Part shown: piece by piece, positions 24,580 to 32,904 of the stretch | Layout of the letters: each line of letters opens with the position of its first letter | Position numbering within the stretch: the stretch's first letter is position 1 | Assembly: GCA_016708345.1 (NCBI GenBank) | Contig: JADJFX010000035.1 | Coordinates: 1 to 64,000, forward strand | Direction of reading: 5' to 3' | Length of the DNA: 64,000 bases | DNA from: Candidatus Rhodoferax bjergmarkensis | GTDB taxonomy: Bacteria > Pseudomonadota > Gammaproteobacteria > Burkholderiales > Burkholderiaceae_C | Program-made: the position numbers and the translations under genes | Notes under the pieces: model-generated | What the model was told of the DNA's origin: nothing | The model's input: only the letters and a program-made list of their open reading frames with translations | Databases searched by the model: none

Positions 24580-26397
24580 TTAAAGATCTTCCGAACCCAG
24601 CAGCATTTCGGTAATGCCTTTGCCGGCTTGGACCATGGGAAAGACGTTTTCTGTCGGATCCGTGCGGAAATCCATGAAAACGGTGCGGTCTTTGAGTTTG
24701 CGAGCTTCGCGCAGGGCTGGCTCTACGTCTTGTGCTCTCTCGATCAGCATACCGACATGTCCGTAAGCTTCAGCCAGTTTCACGAAATTGGGCAATGCAT
24801 CCATGTAACTGTGGCTGTAGCGACCTTCGTATTCAACCTCCTGCCACTGCCGAACCATACCAAGATAGCGATTGTTCAATGACACGATTTTGACTGGCGT
24901 GCTGTACTGCAAGCAGGTCGACAACTCCTGAATACACATCTGTATCGACCCCTCCCCGGTAATACAAAAGACCTCACTGTCCGGTTTGGCCAGCTTGATG
25001 CCCATGGCGTAAGGAAGACCAACGCCCATGGTACCGAGCCCGCCAGAATTGATCCAGCGGCGCGGCTCATCAAACCGGTAGTACTGCGCTGCCCACATCT
25101 GGTGCTGCCCGACATCGGAGGTGATGTAGGTGTCAGCATCTTTGGTCATGTTCCAAAGCGTTTCAACCACATACTGCGGCTTGATCACGTCATTCTTGCC
25201 GTGGTCATATTTCAGGCAATCGCGCTTGCGCCAATCTTCAATCGTGTTCCACCAAGCCGCGAGCGCATCAGGATCAGGTCTGACTGCACTCTCTTTGATC
25301 ATCGCAATCATTTCGGACAGAACATCTTTGACGTCGCCGACGATCGGGATATCAACTTTGACACGTTTTGAAATGCTGGACGGATCGATGTCGATGTGAA
25401 TGATCTTGCGTTCATTCTGGGCAAAGTGTTTGGGGTTGCCAATCACACGATCATCAAAGCGGGCACCGACAGCCAGCAAAACATCACAGTTTTGCATCGC
25501 ATTGTTGGCCTCAACCGTACCATGCATGCCCAGCATACCCAAGAATTTAGGATCGCTGGCGGGATATGCGCCCAAACCCATCAGGGTATTGGTACAGGGA
25601 CAACCCAGCATGTCCACCAGAGTACGAAGCTCTGCAGATGCATTGCTCAGCAACACTCCACCACCAGTGTAAATATAGGGCCGCTTGGCCGCCAGCAGCA
25701 GTTGCAAGGCTTTGCGGATCTGGCCACCGTGCCCCTTGCGAACAGGGCTGTAGGAACGCATGGCAACAGTTTCCGGGTAGCCGCAATAGGGCACTTTCTT
25801 GAAGGACACGTCCTTCGGGATATCTACCACCACCGGACCGGGCCGACCACTGCGAGCAATGTGAAATGCCTTTTTCATGGTGTCGGCCAGATCACGTGCA
25901 TCTTTCACCAGAAAGTTGTGCTTGACAATGGGGCGGGTGATGCCCACCGCGTCACACTCCTGAAACGCATCCAATCCAATGGCGTGAGTTGGCACTTGCC
26001 CCGTTAATATCACCATGGGAATACTGTCCATGTAAGCGGTTGCAATACCGGTCACGGCATTGGTTACCCCTGGCCCTGACGTGACCAGCGCCACACCCAC
26101 ATCTCCAGTAGCACGCGCGTAGCCATCAGCGGCATGCACAGCCGCCTGTTCATGGCGCACCAAAATATGCTGGATCGAATCCTGCTTGTAAAACGCGTCG
26201 TAAATATGAAGAACAGCGCCACCAGGGTAACCCCAGACGAACTTGACGCCTTCTGCCTGCAAGGCTTTGACAAGAATCTCTGCGCCACGAAGCTCCTGCT
26301 CATTGGCTACAACTACAGAGGCTTTCGCTGACACAGCAGACGATTTGCTTTTTGCGACAATTGAAGTCGAATCAGCTTCAGATTTTGATATTTCCAT
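24580..26397 (-). CDS. ilvB: Acetolactate synthase large (catalytic) subunit
   Basis: This ThDP-dependent enzyme makes acetolactate or acetohydroxybutyrate, the first shared step of branched-chain amino-acid synthesis. The main domain begins LRGAEILVKALQAEGVKFVW-GYPGG and contains RHEQAAVHAADGYARATGDV, with the catalytic glutamate in HEQAA. It also has GARFDDRVIGN and the ThDP motif ITGEGSIQMCIQELSTCLQY-NNRYLG. An N-terminal Ser/Ala-rich extension of about 35 residues precedes the domain. The ATG at 26397 was preferred; an upstream TTG at 26403 adds two residues. A small ORF ends 3 bases before this start (TGATTATG), which could couple translation. Confidence 0.95.
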   Translation of the reverse strand: MEISKSEADSTSIVAKSKSSAVSAKASVVVANEQELRGAEILVKALQAEGVKFVWGYPGGAVLHIYDAFYKQDSIQHILVRHEQAAVHAADGYARATGDVGVALVTSGPGVTNAVTGIATAYMDSIPMVILTGQVPTHAIGLDAFQECDAVGITRPIVKHNFLVKDARDLADTMKKAFHIARSGRPGPVVVDIPKDVSFKKVPYCGYPETVAMRSYSPVRKGHGGQIRKALQLLLAAKRPYIYTGGGVLLSNASAELRTLVDMLGCPCTNTLMGLGAYPASDPKFLGMLGMHGTVEANNAMQNCDVLLAVGARFDDRVIGNPKHFAQNERKIIHIDIDPSSISKRVKVDIPIVGDVKDVLSEMIAMIKESAVRPDPDALAAWWNTIEDWRKRDCLKYDHGKNDVIKPQYVVETLWNMTKDADTYITSDVGQHQMWAAQYYRFDEPRRWINSGGLGTMGVGLPYAMGIKLAKPDSEVFCITGEGSIQMCIQELSTCLQYSTPVKIVSLNNRYLGMVRQWQEVEYEGRYSHSYMDALPNFVKLAEAYGHVGMLIERAQDVEPALREARKLKDRTVFMDFRTDPTENVFPMVQAGKGITEMLLGSEDL

Positions 26398-26399
26398 AA

Positions 26400-26552
26400 T
26401 CAACCTTTGTGAATTTCTCTAACGAAAAACCTTGGGTGCCCCTTCGCAAACACTTGTGGAGTCGCGTCGGAACTTGAGGTCAAAGCCATAAGCGCAGTGA
26501 TTCTTACGCCGGACCGTGACCCGTTTGCCTTTTGACTTGCAGCGCGCATTAT
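26400..26552 (-). CDS. Possible leader ORF upstream of ilvB
   Basis: An open frame ends in ...RFFVREIHKG with its TGA directly before the ilvB ATG. A start near MRAASQKANG would give about 50 residues including RITALMALTSSSDATPQVFA. There is no run of Ile, Leu or Val codons and no clear terminator hairpin before ilvB, so a classical attenuator is not supported. The close TGATTATG junction is the main reason for listing it. Confidence 0.25.
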   Translation of the reverse strand: MMRAASQKANGSRSGVRITALMALTSSSDATPQVFAKGHPRFFVREIHKG

Positions 26553-26704
26553 CGCACTGACCCCATTCAAACGCACTCTCATGGCCAAAAAACACATTCT
26601 GAATGCGATAATTAAATAAAAATGAACGCTAAAACTCTGAAAATGCGTCTTAAGAATTCACTTCGAGACAAACCAACTTCACTGCCGTTAAGGCAAAAAA
26701 CCTC

Positions 26705-27271
26705 TTGGCAACAGAACAAGAACTCTCTGATTTTTTGAAAAGCGTCGAGAAACGCGCGTTCAAACGATCGCTCTACCACGTCCGCAACGAAGAGTCTGCG
26801 CTCGACATCGTGCAAGACAGCATGATGAAGCTGGCCGAACACTATGGGGACAAGCCCGCGGCAGAATTGCCGATGCTGTTCCAGCGCATCCTGTCTAACT
26901 GCACACTGGACTGGTTTCGCCGAAAAAAAACAAGAAACGCGTTGTTTTCGAACATGAGTGACTTTGAATCCGGCGACGAAGACGGTGAGTTTGACCTTCT
27001 TGAAACGCTGAACTTACAAAACCACTCGGATCAGACCGAAAGTGCCGAAAACGCAACTGTGCGGACACAGACCTTGCGAGAAATCGAAACTGAGATCCAG
27101 CAGCTCCCCGCCCGTCAACGAGAAGCCTTCCTGCTGCGTTACTGGGAGGAGTTGGACGTGGCGGAGACAGCCTCAGCAATGGGTTGTTCGGAAGGGAGTG
27201 TTAAAACGCACTGTTCAAGGGCCGTTCAAGCTCTTGGTAAAGCATTGACGGCAAGGGGAATATCACTATGA
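26705..27271 (+). CDS. RNA polymerase ECF sigma factor
   Basis: This 188-residue sigma-70-family factor has region 2 (RSLYHVRNEESALDIVQDSM, MKLAEHYG, NCTLDWFRRKKTRNA) and region 4 (LPARQREAFLLRYWEELDVA, ETASAMGCSEGSVKTHCSRA). The start is a TTG with AAGG about 10 bases upstream; ATGs upstream are out of frame. The stop overlaps the DUF3619 start (ATGA). In Burkholderiales this factor regularly heads an operon with DUF3619, DUF3106 and RDD genes, so DUF3619, a one-span membrane protein, may serve as its anti-sigma partner; that is inference. Confidence 0.9.
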   Translation: MATEQELSDFLKSVEKRAFKRSLYHVRNEESALDIVQDSMMKLAEHYGDKPAAELPMLFQRILSNCTLDWFRRKKTRNALFSNMSDFESGDEDGEFDLLETLNLQNHSDQTESAENATVRTQTLREIETEIQQLPARQREAFLLRYWEELDVAETASAMGCSEGSVKTHCSRAVQALGKALTARGISL

Positions 27272-27705
27272 CAAATTCAACCAAGTATCTGAATCAGCTT
27301 GCACAGGATCGCTTTGGCCTGCAGGTGGCTGCACAACTGTCGCAAGCCACAGAAGAGCTCCCCTATGAAATATCAGAGCGCTTGCGCGCTGCTCGCATGC
27401 AGGCCCTTGGCAAGCGCAAGGTCGCAGTCACCCAAACCGTGACCCGTTTGGCGACCTCGGGTGTGTCGGAAACGCTCACATTTGGCGATGACGACGCCAG
27501 TTGGTTGAACCGCATGGCATCGATCATTCCGCTTTTTGCGCTTATTTTTGGGTTGATTGCCATCTCCGTTATTCAAGATGACAACAATGCCAACGAGTTG
27601 GCCGAGATTGATTCAGCCTTGCTCACAGACGACCTGCCCCCAGAGGCTTATACAGACCCCGGGTTTGCGCATTTTCTTAAATTAAATTCTGCTCAGAATC
27701 AATAG
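27268..27705 (+). CDS. DUF3619 family membrane protein
   Basis: This 145-residue protein has a soluble N-terminal part (LNQLAQDRFGLQVAAQLSQA) and one membrane span at about residues 90-108 (IIPLFALIFGLIAISVI). A short acidic tail (LLTDDLPPEAYTDPGFAHFL) follows. The function is not known. The four-base overlap with the sigma gene and its topology would suit an anti-sigma role. The next gene starts directly after its stop. Confidence 0.8.
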   Translation: MTNSTKYLNQLAQDRFGLQVAAQLSQATEELPYEISERLRAARMQALGKRKVAVTQTVTRLATSGVSETLTFGDDDASWLNRMASIIPLFALIFGLIAISVIQDDNNANELAEIDSALLTDDLPPEAYTDPGFAHFLKLNSAQNQ

Positions 27706-27717
27706 TTGGATCGTCGA

Positions 27718-28446
27718 ATGTCCGTGCGCGCAGTGGTGGATCAGCAAAATTTAATGTCACTGACAAACGCTGTGCTCAGTTGCGTGCGTGATTGCATTGT
27801 GGTGGTGTTTGCTGCCATCGCGCTCAGCCTCTTGGGACAGGGCTCCGCAAGTGCAGTCATTCAAATCGAAACGCGCGCGAAACCTCCGGTACCACACGCA
27901 TCGGCCCCCAAAACAGTGGTGTTGCCCATTGTCTCCGGCCCCACGTGGCAAGAACTGACTCCTGTCCAAAAAGTAGCGCTCAAACCGCTGGCGACCCAAT
28001 GGAATACTTTGGACGATGCAAGAAAACGCAAGTGGACCGCCATCGCCGCCAACTACTTGACCTTGCCACCAGAAGGTCAAGCCAAGCTGCACAGCCGCAT
28101 GACCGAATGGGTATCGCTGAGTCAACAACAGCGCGCTCAGGCCCGTTTGAATTTTGCCGAATCAAAACAGCTCACTCCAACCCAAAAAGCAGCCACGTGG
28201 GAAGCCTACCAAGCCCTGAGCCCGGAAGAAAGGCAAAAGCTGGCTCTTTCAGCACCGCCCAAACCAACGGGCGCTGCGCCTGCAGCAAAGCCCGTGCCCC
28301 CGCAAAAACTGACTGCCGTTCCCGTCACACGAAAATCGCCGCCGCCAAAATTGCCTGCCTCGGCAGCGGTCCCGGCCGGACCACCGGCCAAAACCTTGAC
28401 GCCCCCGCCTCCTGCGCTTGAGCCAGCGTCTGCACCCATACATTGA
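27718..28446 (+). CDS. DUF3106 family protein
   Basis: This 242-residue protein has an N-terminal hydrophobic segment (CIVVVFAAIALSLLGQGSAS), likely a signal peptide. Then come repeats of the DUF3106 type: GPTWQELTPVQKVALKPLAT, KRKWTAIAANYLTLPPEGQA, LSQQQRAQARLNF, and YQALSPEERQKLAL. A Pro/Ala-rich tail ends the protein. An in-frame TTG at 27706 would add four residues. It is likely periplasmic, and the function is unknown. It is co-transcribed with the sigma factor. Confidence 0.75.
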   Translation: MSVRAVVDQQNLMSLTNAVLSCVRDCIVVVFAAIALSLLGQGSASAVIQIETRAKPPVPHASAPKTVVLPIVSGPTWQELTPVQKVALKPLATQWNTLDDARKRKWTAIAANYLTLPPEGQAKLHSRMTEWVSLSQQQRAQARLNFAESKQLTPTQKAATWEAYQALSPEERQKLALSAPPKPTGAAPAAKPVPPQKLTAVPVTRKSPPPKLPASAAVPAGPPAKTLTPPPPALEPASAPIH

Positions 28447-28470
28447 TGGCCGGTTGGCGCTACCACCCTG

Positions 28471-28974
28471 ATGAATCCTGAGTTGCACACGCCCGCTCTG
28501 GCCCGGCGCATGGCCTGCTGGCTCTATGACGGCATCCTGATGTTCGGCGTCGTTTTCATTTCAGGTTATTTATTCAGCACCCTGAGCCAAACCCGACACG
28601 CTCTGGACAATCGCCATGCCCTACAAGCTTTCTTGTTTGTTGTCTTTGGCATCTATTTTGTGTGGTTGTGGGCCAAAGGGCAAACGCTGGCCATGAAAAC
28701 CTGGAATATTCGGGTTGTAGACCGATTTGGTCAACCCCTCACACAAGCTCGCGCCCTGCTTCGCTACGTGCTGAGCTGGCTCTGGTTTTTGCCAGCGCTG
28801 GCCGCTATCTCGCCTTTTAAATTGTCGGGCCCGGAATCCTTCGTCATCATCTTCGGCTGGGTGGCGGTGTGGGCCATCCTGAGCCGTTTTCATCCGCAAC
28901 AGCAGTTCTGGCACGATGCGCTGGCGGGTACCCGGCTCATTTCAACACCCCACATTCCTCCCAAAGTCCGATGA
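28471..28974 (+). CDS. RDD family membrane protein
   Basis: This is a 167-residue membrane protein with the RDD signature. It has RRMACWLYDGILMFGVVFIS at the N-terminus, then GQTLAMKTWNIRVVDRFGQP, LLRYVLSWLWFLPALAAISP, and a closing QFWHDALAGTRLI motif. There are about three spans. RDD proteins have been linked to ion or other transport, but the role here is not clear. The stop overlaps the LOG gene start (ATGA). Confidence 0.85.
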   Translation: MNPELHTPALARRMACWLYDGILMFGVVFISGYLFSTLSQTRHALDNRHALQAFLFVVFGIYFVWLWAKGQTLAMKTWNIRVVDRFGQPLTQARALLRYVLSWLWFLPALAAISPFKLSGPESFVIIFGWVAVWAILSRFHPQQQFWHDALAGTRLISTPHIPPKVR

Positions 28975-29555
28975 ACCCTGCATTTTCTGTGTGTGTGTAC
29001 TGCGGCTCCCGGCCTGGCCTCAACCCTGAATTCACCACCGCTGCTGAGCAGGTCGGACGTTGGATCGGTCAGCACGGTGGACAGCTGGTTTACGGTGGTG
29101 GCCACGGAGGGCTGATGGGTTTGATGGCTGACGCAGCCTTGGCGGCAGGTGCCCGTGTGGTAGGCATCATCCCGAAAGCTCTGGTTGAGAAAGAGTGGGC
29201 GCACAAGGGTTGTACCGAGCTGCACATTGTTAACACCATGCATGAACGCAAGCACATGATGGCCGAGCGTGCCGACGCTTTTTTGGCCTTGCCCGGTGGT
29301 ATCGGAACCTTTGAAGAATTATTTGAGGTCTGGACCTGGCGTCAACTGGGTTACCACGACAAACCTATTGGGCTGCTCAACATCGAAGGTTATTACAACC
29401 CGCTGCTTGAATTTCTCGCCACTTCGGTCGAACAGCAATTTCTGAGCGACTGGCAAATGGGCTTGGTCCGCGCGGGAACCAGTCCATCCGTCTTGCTTGC
29501 AGAGTTGGTGCAGGCCGCCGGCATGTCACACGCCGCTCGGTTGGACTGCATTTAA
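28971..29555 (+). CDS. LOG family protein (TIGR00730, nucleotide 5'-monophosphate phosphoribohydrolase)
   Basis: This is a 194-residue Rossmann-fold enzyme. CVYCGSRPG is at the N-terminus, GGQLVYGGGHGGLMGLMADA in the nucleotide-binding part, and the active-site signature P-G-G-x-G-T-x2-E (ALPGGIGTFEELFEVWTWRQ) near residue 110, with the preceding MHERKHMM. Family members release the base from nucleoside monophosphates; in plants and some bacteria this activates cytokinins. It is the last gene of the sigma operon, with a four-base overlap upstream. A dispersed repeat follows. Confidence 0.9.
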   Translation: MNPAFSVCVYCGSRPGLNPEFTTAAEQVGRWIGQHGGQLVYGGGHGGLMGLMADAALAAGARVVGIIPKALVEKEWAHKGCTELHIVNTMHERKHMMAERADAFLALPGGIGTFEELFEVWTWRQLGYHDKPIGLLNIEGYYNPLLEFLATSVEQQFLSDWQMGLVRAGTSPSVLLAELVQAAGMSHAARLDCI

Positions 29556-29615
29556 AAAATATATGAAATGGCTTGTATCGCTTATAAAACATGCGTAACA
29601 AGCTACTAAATACAT
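29555..29615 (+). repeat. Dispersed palindromic repeat, diverged (intergenic)
   Basis: ATATATGAAATGGCTTGTAT, CGCTTATAAAACATGCGTAA, CAAGCTACTAAATACATAG. The spacing and the ATGCGTA/AAGCTAC elements fit the family but the sequence is diverged. It lies at the convergent gap between the LOG and AddB-like genes. Confidence 0.5.
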
Positions 29616-29649
29616 AGCAAATCAAAGATTCAGCAGCCTTGGGATGAAC

Positions 29650-32184
29650 TCACTCCCAAAAATCCTTACGGCACAAGCCGCGCGCCGCGCAAAACTCACA
29701 CGCTTTTCCCTCGCCCAAAGCCGCCATCGGCGCACCCGCCGCCACCCGGTCCATGTCGGACACAATTCCTGCCACCAAATGGTCGCGCAGGTTTACTACG
29801 TCGGATTGCTCGCAGGTCTTGGAGCCGTCTTTTTCACCCACATTCACGTAGGCCGCGCGCAGGGTGTCATCCGGCAGCAATGCGGCATAAAAAGCGAGCT
29901 GGGTGTCTTCCAAAGCGTCCTTGATGCGCTCTTTGGTGACGCTTTGCGCTTCGGTTTTGTAGTCCATCACCAGCGCGCTGGCGTCGCCTAAACGGTCAAT
30001 GCGATCGATTTTGCCAACCAGGCTCAGGCGACCAAGCGGGGTTTCTTTCCAGACTTCTCCCTCTTGATAGGCAGCGCCGCTGGCCTCAAACTCGGCCAGC
30101 CAGGACAGATAGCCCTCGCGCACGCGCGGCCAAGCGGCTGAGAACGGCAAAAACTCAACCGGGGACAGACCCAGCGCCTGGTTTGCCTGCTCTGCTGCTA
30201 CATTAATCATAGCTACTCGCGCAGGTAGATCGTGCGCTGGAGTCACTTTTAATGCCTCATGAAAATGGTGCAGCACACTGTGCAGCCAGTTGCCAAAGTC
30301 GCGCTTGCCCAACTCGGTGTCCAGCTCGTCAGACTCCTGCAGCCGGAGCTGGCGCAGCGCAAAAAAACGGTAGGGGCAGCGGCGCAGGTCTTCGTAGGCG
30401 GTGCTGGACAGGCGGGTGACGCTCAAGGCTTGGCCGGTAGGGCGCGGCATAGCACCGGGTTGCGCGGTGATGGGGCGCAGCACGCAGGGGTCGTCCGCCA
30501 GCGCCGGAGCCTGTGACAGACGCAACTCCTGCACAAAACCGCTGCTCATCAGGTGCTCGCCGCCTTCGCTCTGGCGCCACAACACATCAACATGGGGAAA
30601 CTGCAGGGCGTAGCGCCAAGCGGCGCGTGCTGCCGCGGCCAGCTCGGCGCGTGAGGGCAGGCCCAGCAGCGCGCGCTGCTCGGGCGTCCAGGTACCGGGC
30701 GGCTCGGGCGACACCGGCAGGCGCACCTCATCACAGCCGGGCAGCACCACCGCCGCCAGCGCGCGCCCGAGCAACTGGCTCAGGGGCAGAATCACAACCT
30801 GGCCGGGCAAGGTCGGCGCGGGGTGCGTGGGCAGAAAATTGGCAGCCTCCAGTGTTTGGCTGACCCAGCCGGTGAACTCGCTCAGGCTCATGCGTGCAGC
30901 CACGTCAGCGAACTCCAGCTCGTCACCTTCGCGCAGGCGCAGCGCATCAAGCACCGCCGCGCCAGCCGGGTCGGGCAACAAGGTTTGCCATTGGCCGCCA
31001 GCTTGCAGGGCCACGCGCAGGGCTGCCAGCCAGCTCGCCAGTGGCTGCGGCGCTTGCAGTGTGGCCAGCACATCGTTCGCCTGCGCCACCAGAGCGTCCC
31101 GGGGCACGGCGCGCCAGTCGCGCACGCCCAGCTTGCGCCAGCGGGCCTCGGCCTTGGTCAGCGCCGGTGTTTCAAACGCGGGCGCATTTTTCAGCCAGTC
31201 CAGCACGGCATCGGTGGAGGCATTCCACACACTGGCGCGCAGCAAGCTCATCAAGCCAGCGGCCGCGCGCGTGGTGGACAGCTTCCAGCCGGTTTCATCC
31301 CGCACGGGCACACCGCGCCCGGCCAGCAAGGCGCGCACCCGGCGCGTCAGCACCCGGTCTTGCGCCACCAATGCCACTGGCGATCGCCCTGCCGCCAGAT
31401 GGGTCAGCACGCAGGCGCAGGTGCGCTGGGCTTCATCTTCCGCATCCAGCGCTTCGTGCAGAGCGATCTGACCCAAGCCATTCGCCGCACTGCTGGCCAG
31501 GGGCAGGGTCAGCACCCGCTCGCCCAAACACTGCTGCAAAGCCTGCGACAAAGGTTCGGCCTGAAAGCCCTCCAGCAACACCAGCAAATCCGGCGTGGCG
31601 GCAAACACCGGGTCACTCGGATAGCCGGAGCTGGCCGCCCAGGCCACGGCCAGGCGCGCGGTGGCGGCTTCCATTGCAAACACCGGGGCCTGCAAGTCGG
31701 CCGCCAGCGCTGCGCCCAGTTGCAAACCCCACTGCACACGGTTGGCGGGTGGCTGGGCCGCCGCCAGCCGCGCCACGCTCCAGGCAGCTTCCATCAAGCG
31801 GCTGCCAAGCACGTTTTCATGCGCGGCCAGTCCGGCGCGCGACAAGAGCGAGGCAGCGGTCAGCACATCACGCGCAGCGTCCAGCCGCAGGTCATCCCCC
31901 GCGGGCTCAAAGCCGCCCAAGCTGTGGCTCCAGTTCATGGTGGTTTCAAAACGGGGCATGAAAAAGACGGTGCCGTCAGAGTGCAAAGCCGCGTCAGGCG
32001 CATCAGACCCAGCACTGCGCAGCCAGGCGCTGCGGGCTTGCTGCATGAGTTGCGCATAGGGCACCAACACCACGGTGCGTGTTGGGTGGACGCCACGGCG
32101 GGCCATTTCAGCACGGATCAGGCAAACCACGTGATCCCAAGCCTGCACGGCATGATGGTTATTTACTATTTCAGTCATAGGCAT
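29650..32184 (-). CDS. addB: AddB-like PD-(D/E)XK nuclease, double-strand break repair subunit
   Basis: This 844-residue protein has an inactivated-helicase-like N-terminal part (VLVPYAQLMQQARSAWLRSA, and RSPVALVAQDRVLTRRVRAL). Its C-terminal RecB-type nuclease begins LSVTRLSSTAYEDLRRCPYRF, then ALVMDYKTEA with the catalytic D-x-K, and a cysteine cluster CEFCAARGLC near the end. Together with C in RRCPYRF, the cysteines make the AddB Fe-S cluster. AddAB resects broken ends for recombination. The helicase partner addA, usually adjacent, is not in the window. Residues about 644-663 lie on a dispersed-repeat copy (30197-30255). Confidence 0.85.
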   Translation of the reverse strand: MPMTEIVNNHHAVQAWDHVVCLIRAEMARRGVHPTRTVVLVPYAQLMQQARSAWLRSAGSDAPDAALHSDGTVFFMPRFETTMNWSHSLGGFEPAGDDLRLDAARDVLTAASLLSRAGLAAHENVLGSRLMEAAWSVARLAAAQPPANRVQWGLQLGAALAADLQAPVFAMEAATARLAVAWAASSGYPSDPVFAATPDLLVLLEGFQAEPLSQALQQCLGERVLTLPLASSAANGLGQIALHEALDAEDEAQRTCACVLTHLAAGRSPVALVAQDRVLTRRVRALLAGRGVPVRDETGWKLSTTRAAAGLMSLLRASVWNASTDAVLDWLKNAPAFETPALTKAEARWRKLGVRDWRAVPRDALVAQANDVLATLQAPQPLASWLAALRVALQAGGQWQTLLPDPAGAAVLDALRLREGDELEFADVAARMSLSEFTGWVSQTLEAANFLPTHPAPTLPGQVVILPLSQLLGRALAAVVLPGCDEVRLPVSPEPPGTWTPEQRALLGLPSRAELAAAARAAWRYALQFPHVDVLWRQSEGGEHLMSSGFVQELRLSQAPALADDPCVLRPITAQPGAMPRPTGQALSVTRLSSTAYEDLRRCPYRFFALRQLRLQESDELDTELGKRDFGNWLHSVLHHFHEALKVTPAHDLPARVAMINVAAEQANQALGLSPVEFLPFSAAWPRVREGYLSWLAEFEASGAAYQEGEVWKETPLGRLSLVGKIDRIDRLGDASALVMDYKTEAQSVTKERIKDALEDTQLAFYAALLPDDTLRAAYVNVGEKDGSKTCEQSDVVNLRDHLVAGIVSDMDRVAAGAPMAALGEGKACEFCAARGLCRKDFWE
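30197..30255 (+). repeat. Dispersed palindromic repeat inside the AddB-like gene
   Basis: GCTACATTAATCATAGCTAC, TCGCGCAGGTAGATCGTGCG, CTGGAGTCACTTTTAATGC on the plus strand. The gene is on the minus strand and reads it in frame as HEALKVTPAHDLPARVAMIN. It has the usual TAGCT-x-CGCGCA and GTGCGCT halves. Confidence 0.7.
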
Positions 32185-32336
32185 CAGGCGATCAAAGTGG
32201 GGGCTTGGTTTCTGTCACAATTTCCCCACTTTAACTGTTGCCGAGCACACCACTCAAAACGCCCGGGGCACCCGACTGGCACGCACGCCGAGCCAGTTCC
32301 TGCTCCTTACTCAACCCGCAACCCCAGGAAAAAACC

Positions 32337-32669
32337 ATGGCCAGCGACACTATCAAACACGTTTCCGACTCGTCTTTTGAAGCCGATGTTCTCAAATCTC
32401 CCCTGCCCGTGCTGGTCGACTACTGGGCCGAATGGTGCGGCCCCTGCAAAATGATCGCGCCGATTCTGGACGAACTGTCCACCCAGTACGAAGGCAAGCT
32501 GCAAATCGCCAAGATGAATGTGGACGACAACCGTGAAACACCGGCCAAATACGGCATTCGTGGCATCCCCACCCTGATGGTGTTCAAAGACGGCCAGTTG
32601 TCCGCCACCAAAGTGGGCGCCATGAGCAAGTCCCAGATGACGGCTTTTATCGATCAACAAATCGCGTAA
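32337..32669 (+). CDS. trxA: Thioredoxin
   Basis: This 110-residue thioredoxin has the WCGPC active site in DYWAEWCGPCKMIAPILDEL and the cis-proline GIRGIPTLMVFKDGQ. It reduces protein disulfides in the cytosol with thioredoxin reductase. The ATG at 32337 has AGGA upstream, and longer frames add non-homologous sequence. Two hairpins at 32691-32761 end the transcript before rho. trxA next to rho is common in proteobacteria. Confidence 0.97.
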   Translation: MASDTIKHVSDSSFEADVLKSPLPVLVDYWAEWCGPCKMIAPILDELSTQYEGKLQIAKMNVDDNRETPAKYGIRGIPTLMVFKDGQLSATKVGAMSKSQMTAFIDQQIA

Positions 32670-32690
32670 ATTGACTCGCGTCATTTTTTT

Positions 32691-32714
32691 TCGGGGCTCT
32701 GGCCCCGATTTTTT
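32691..32714 (+). terminator. trxA terminator
   Basis: TCGGGGC and GCCCCGA form a stem with a TCTG loop, followed by TTTTTT. It lies 21 bases after the trxA stop. Confidence 0.9.
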
Positions 32715-32724
32715 GAGCTTTTCA

Positions 32725-32761
32725 AAATCAGCTTTGGATTCATGCCAAGGCTGATTTTTTT
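32725..32761 (+). terminator. Second hairpin between trxA and rho
   Basis: AAATCAGCTTTGG pairs with CCAAGGCTGATTT and is followed by a T run. It could be a back-up terminator or part of the rho leader control. Confidence 0.65.
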
Positions 32762-32904
32762 CCTGTCATAATCCGCTCGTTTTCCAACTCTTACCCCCGG
32801 GTTGGTTCAAGTTCCCAATTTTGAACTCTGAGGCAATGGCCCAGCAGCCGCCTCAATCCAACCTCCCCCGTATTTTTGTCAACCCCGCCCACAAGGGTCA
32901 TTCC

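Noticed and set aside
26400..26597. Classical ilv attenuator before ilvB
   Set aside because: The small frame has no Ile/Leu/Val codon run and no terminator hairpin precedes ilvB, unlike leuA.
30823..32454. 543-residue plus-strand frame opposite the AddB-like gene
   Set aside because: Antisense shadow of a clear nuclease gene; composition rich in Gln, His, Arg and Gly, with no domain motifs.
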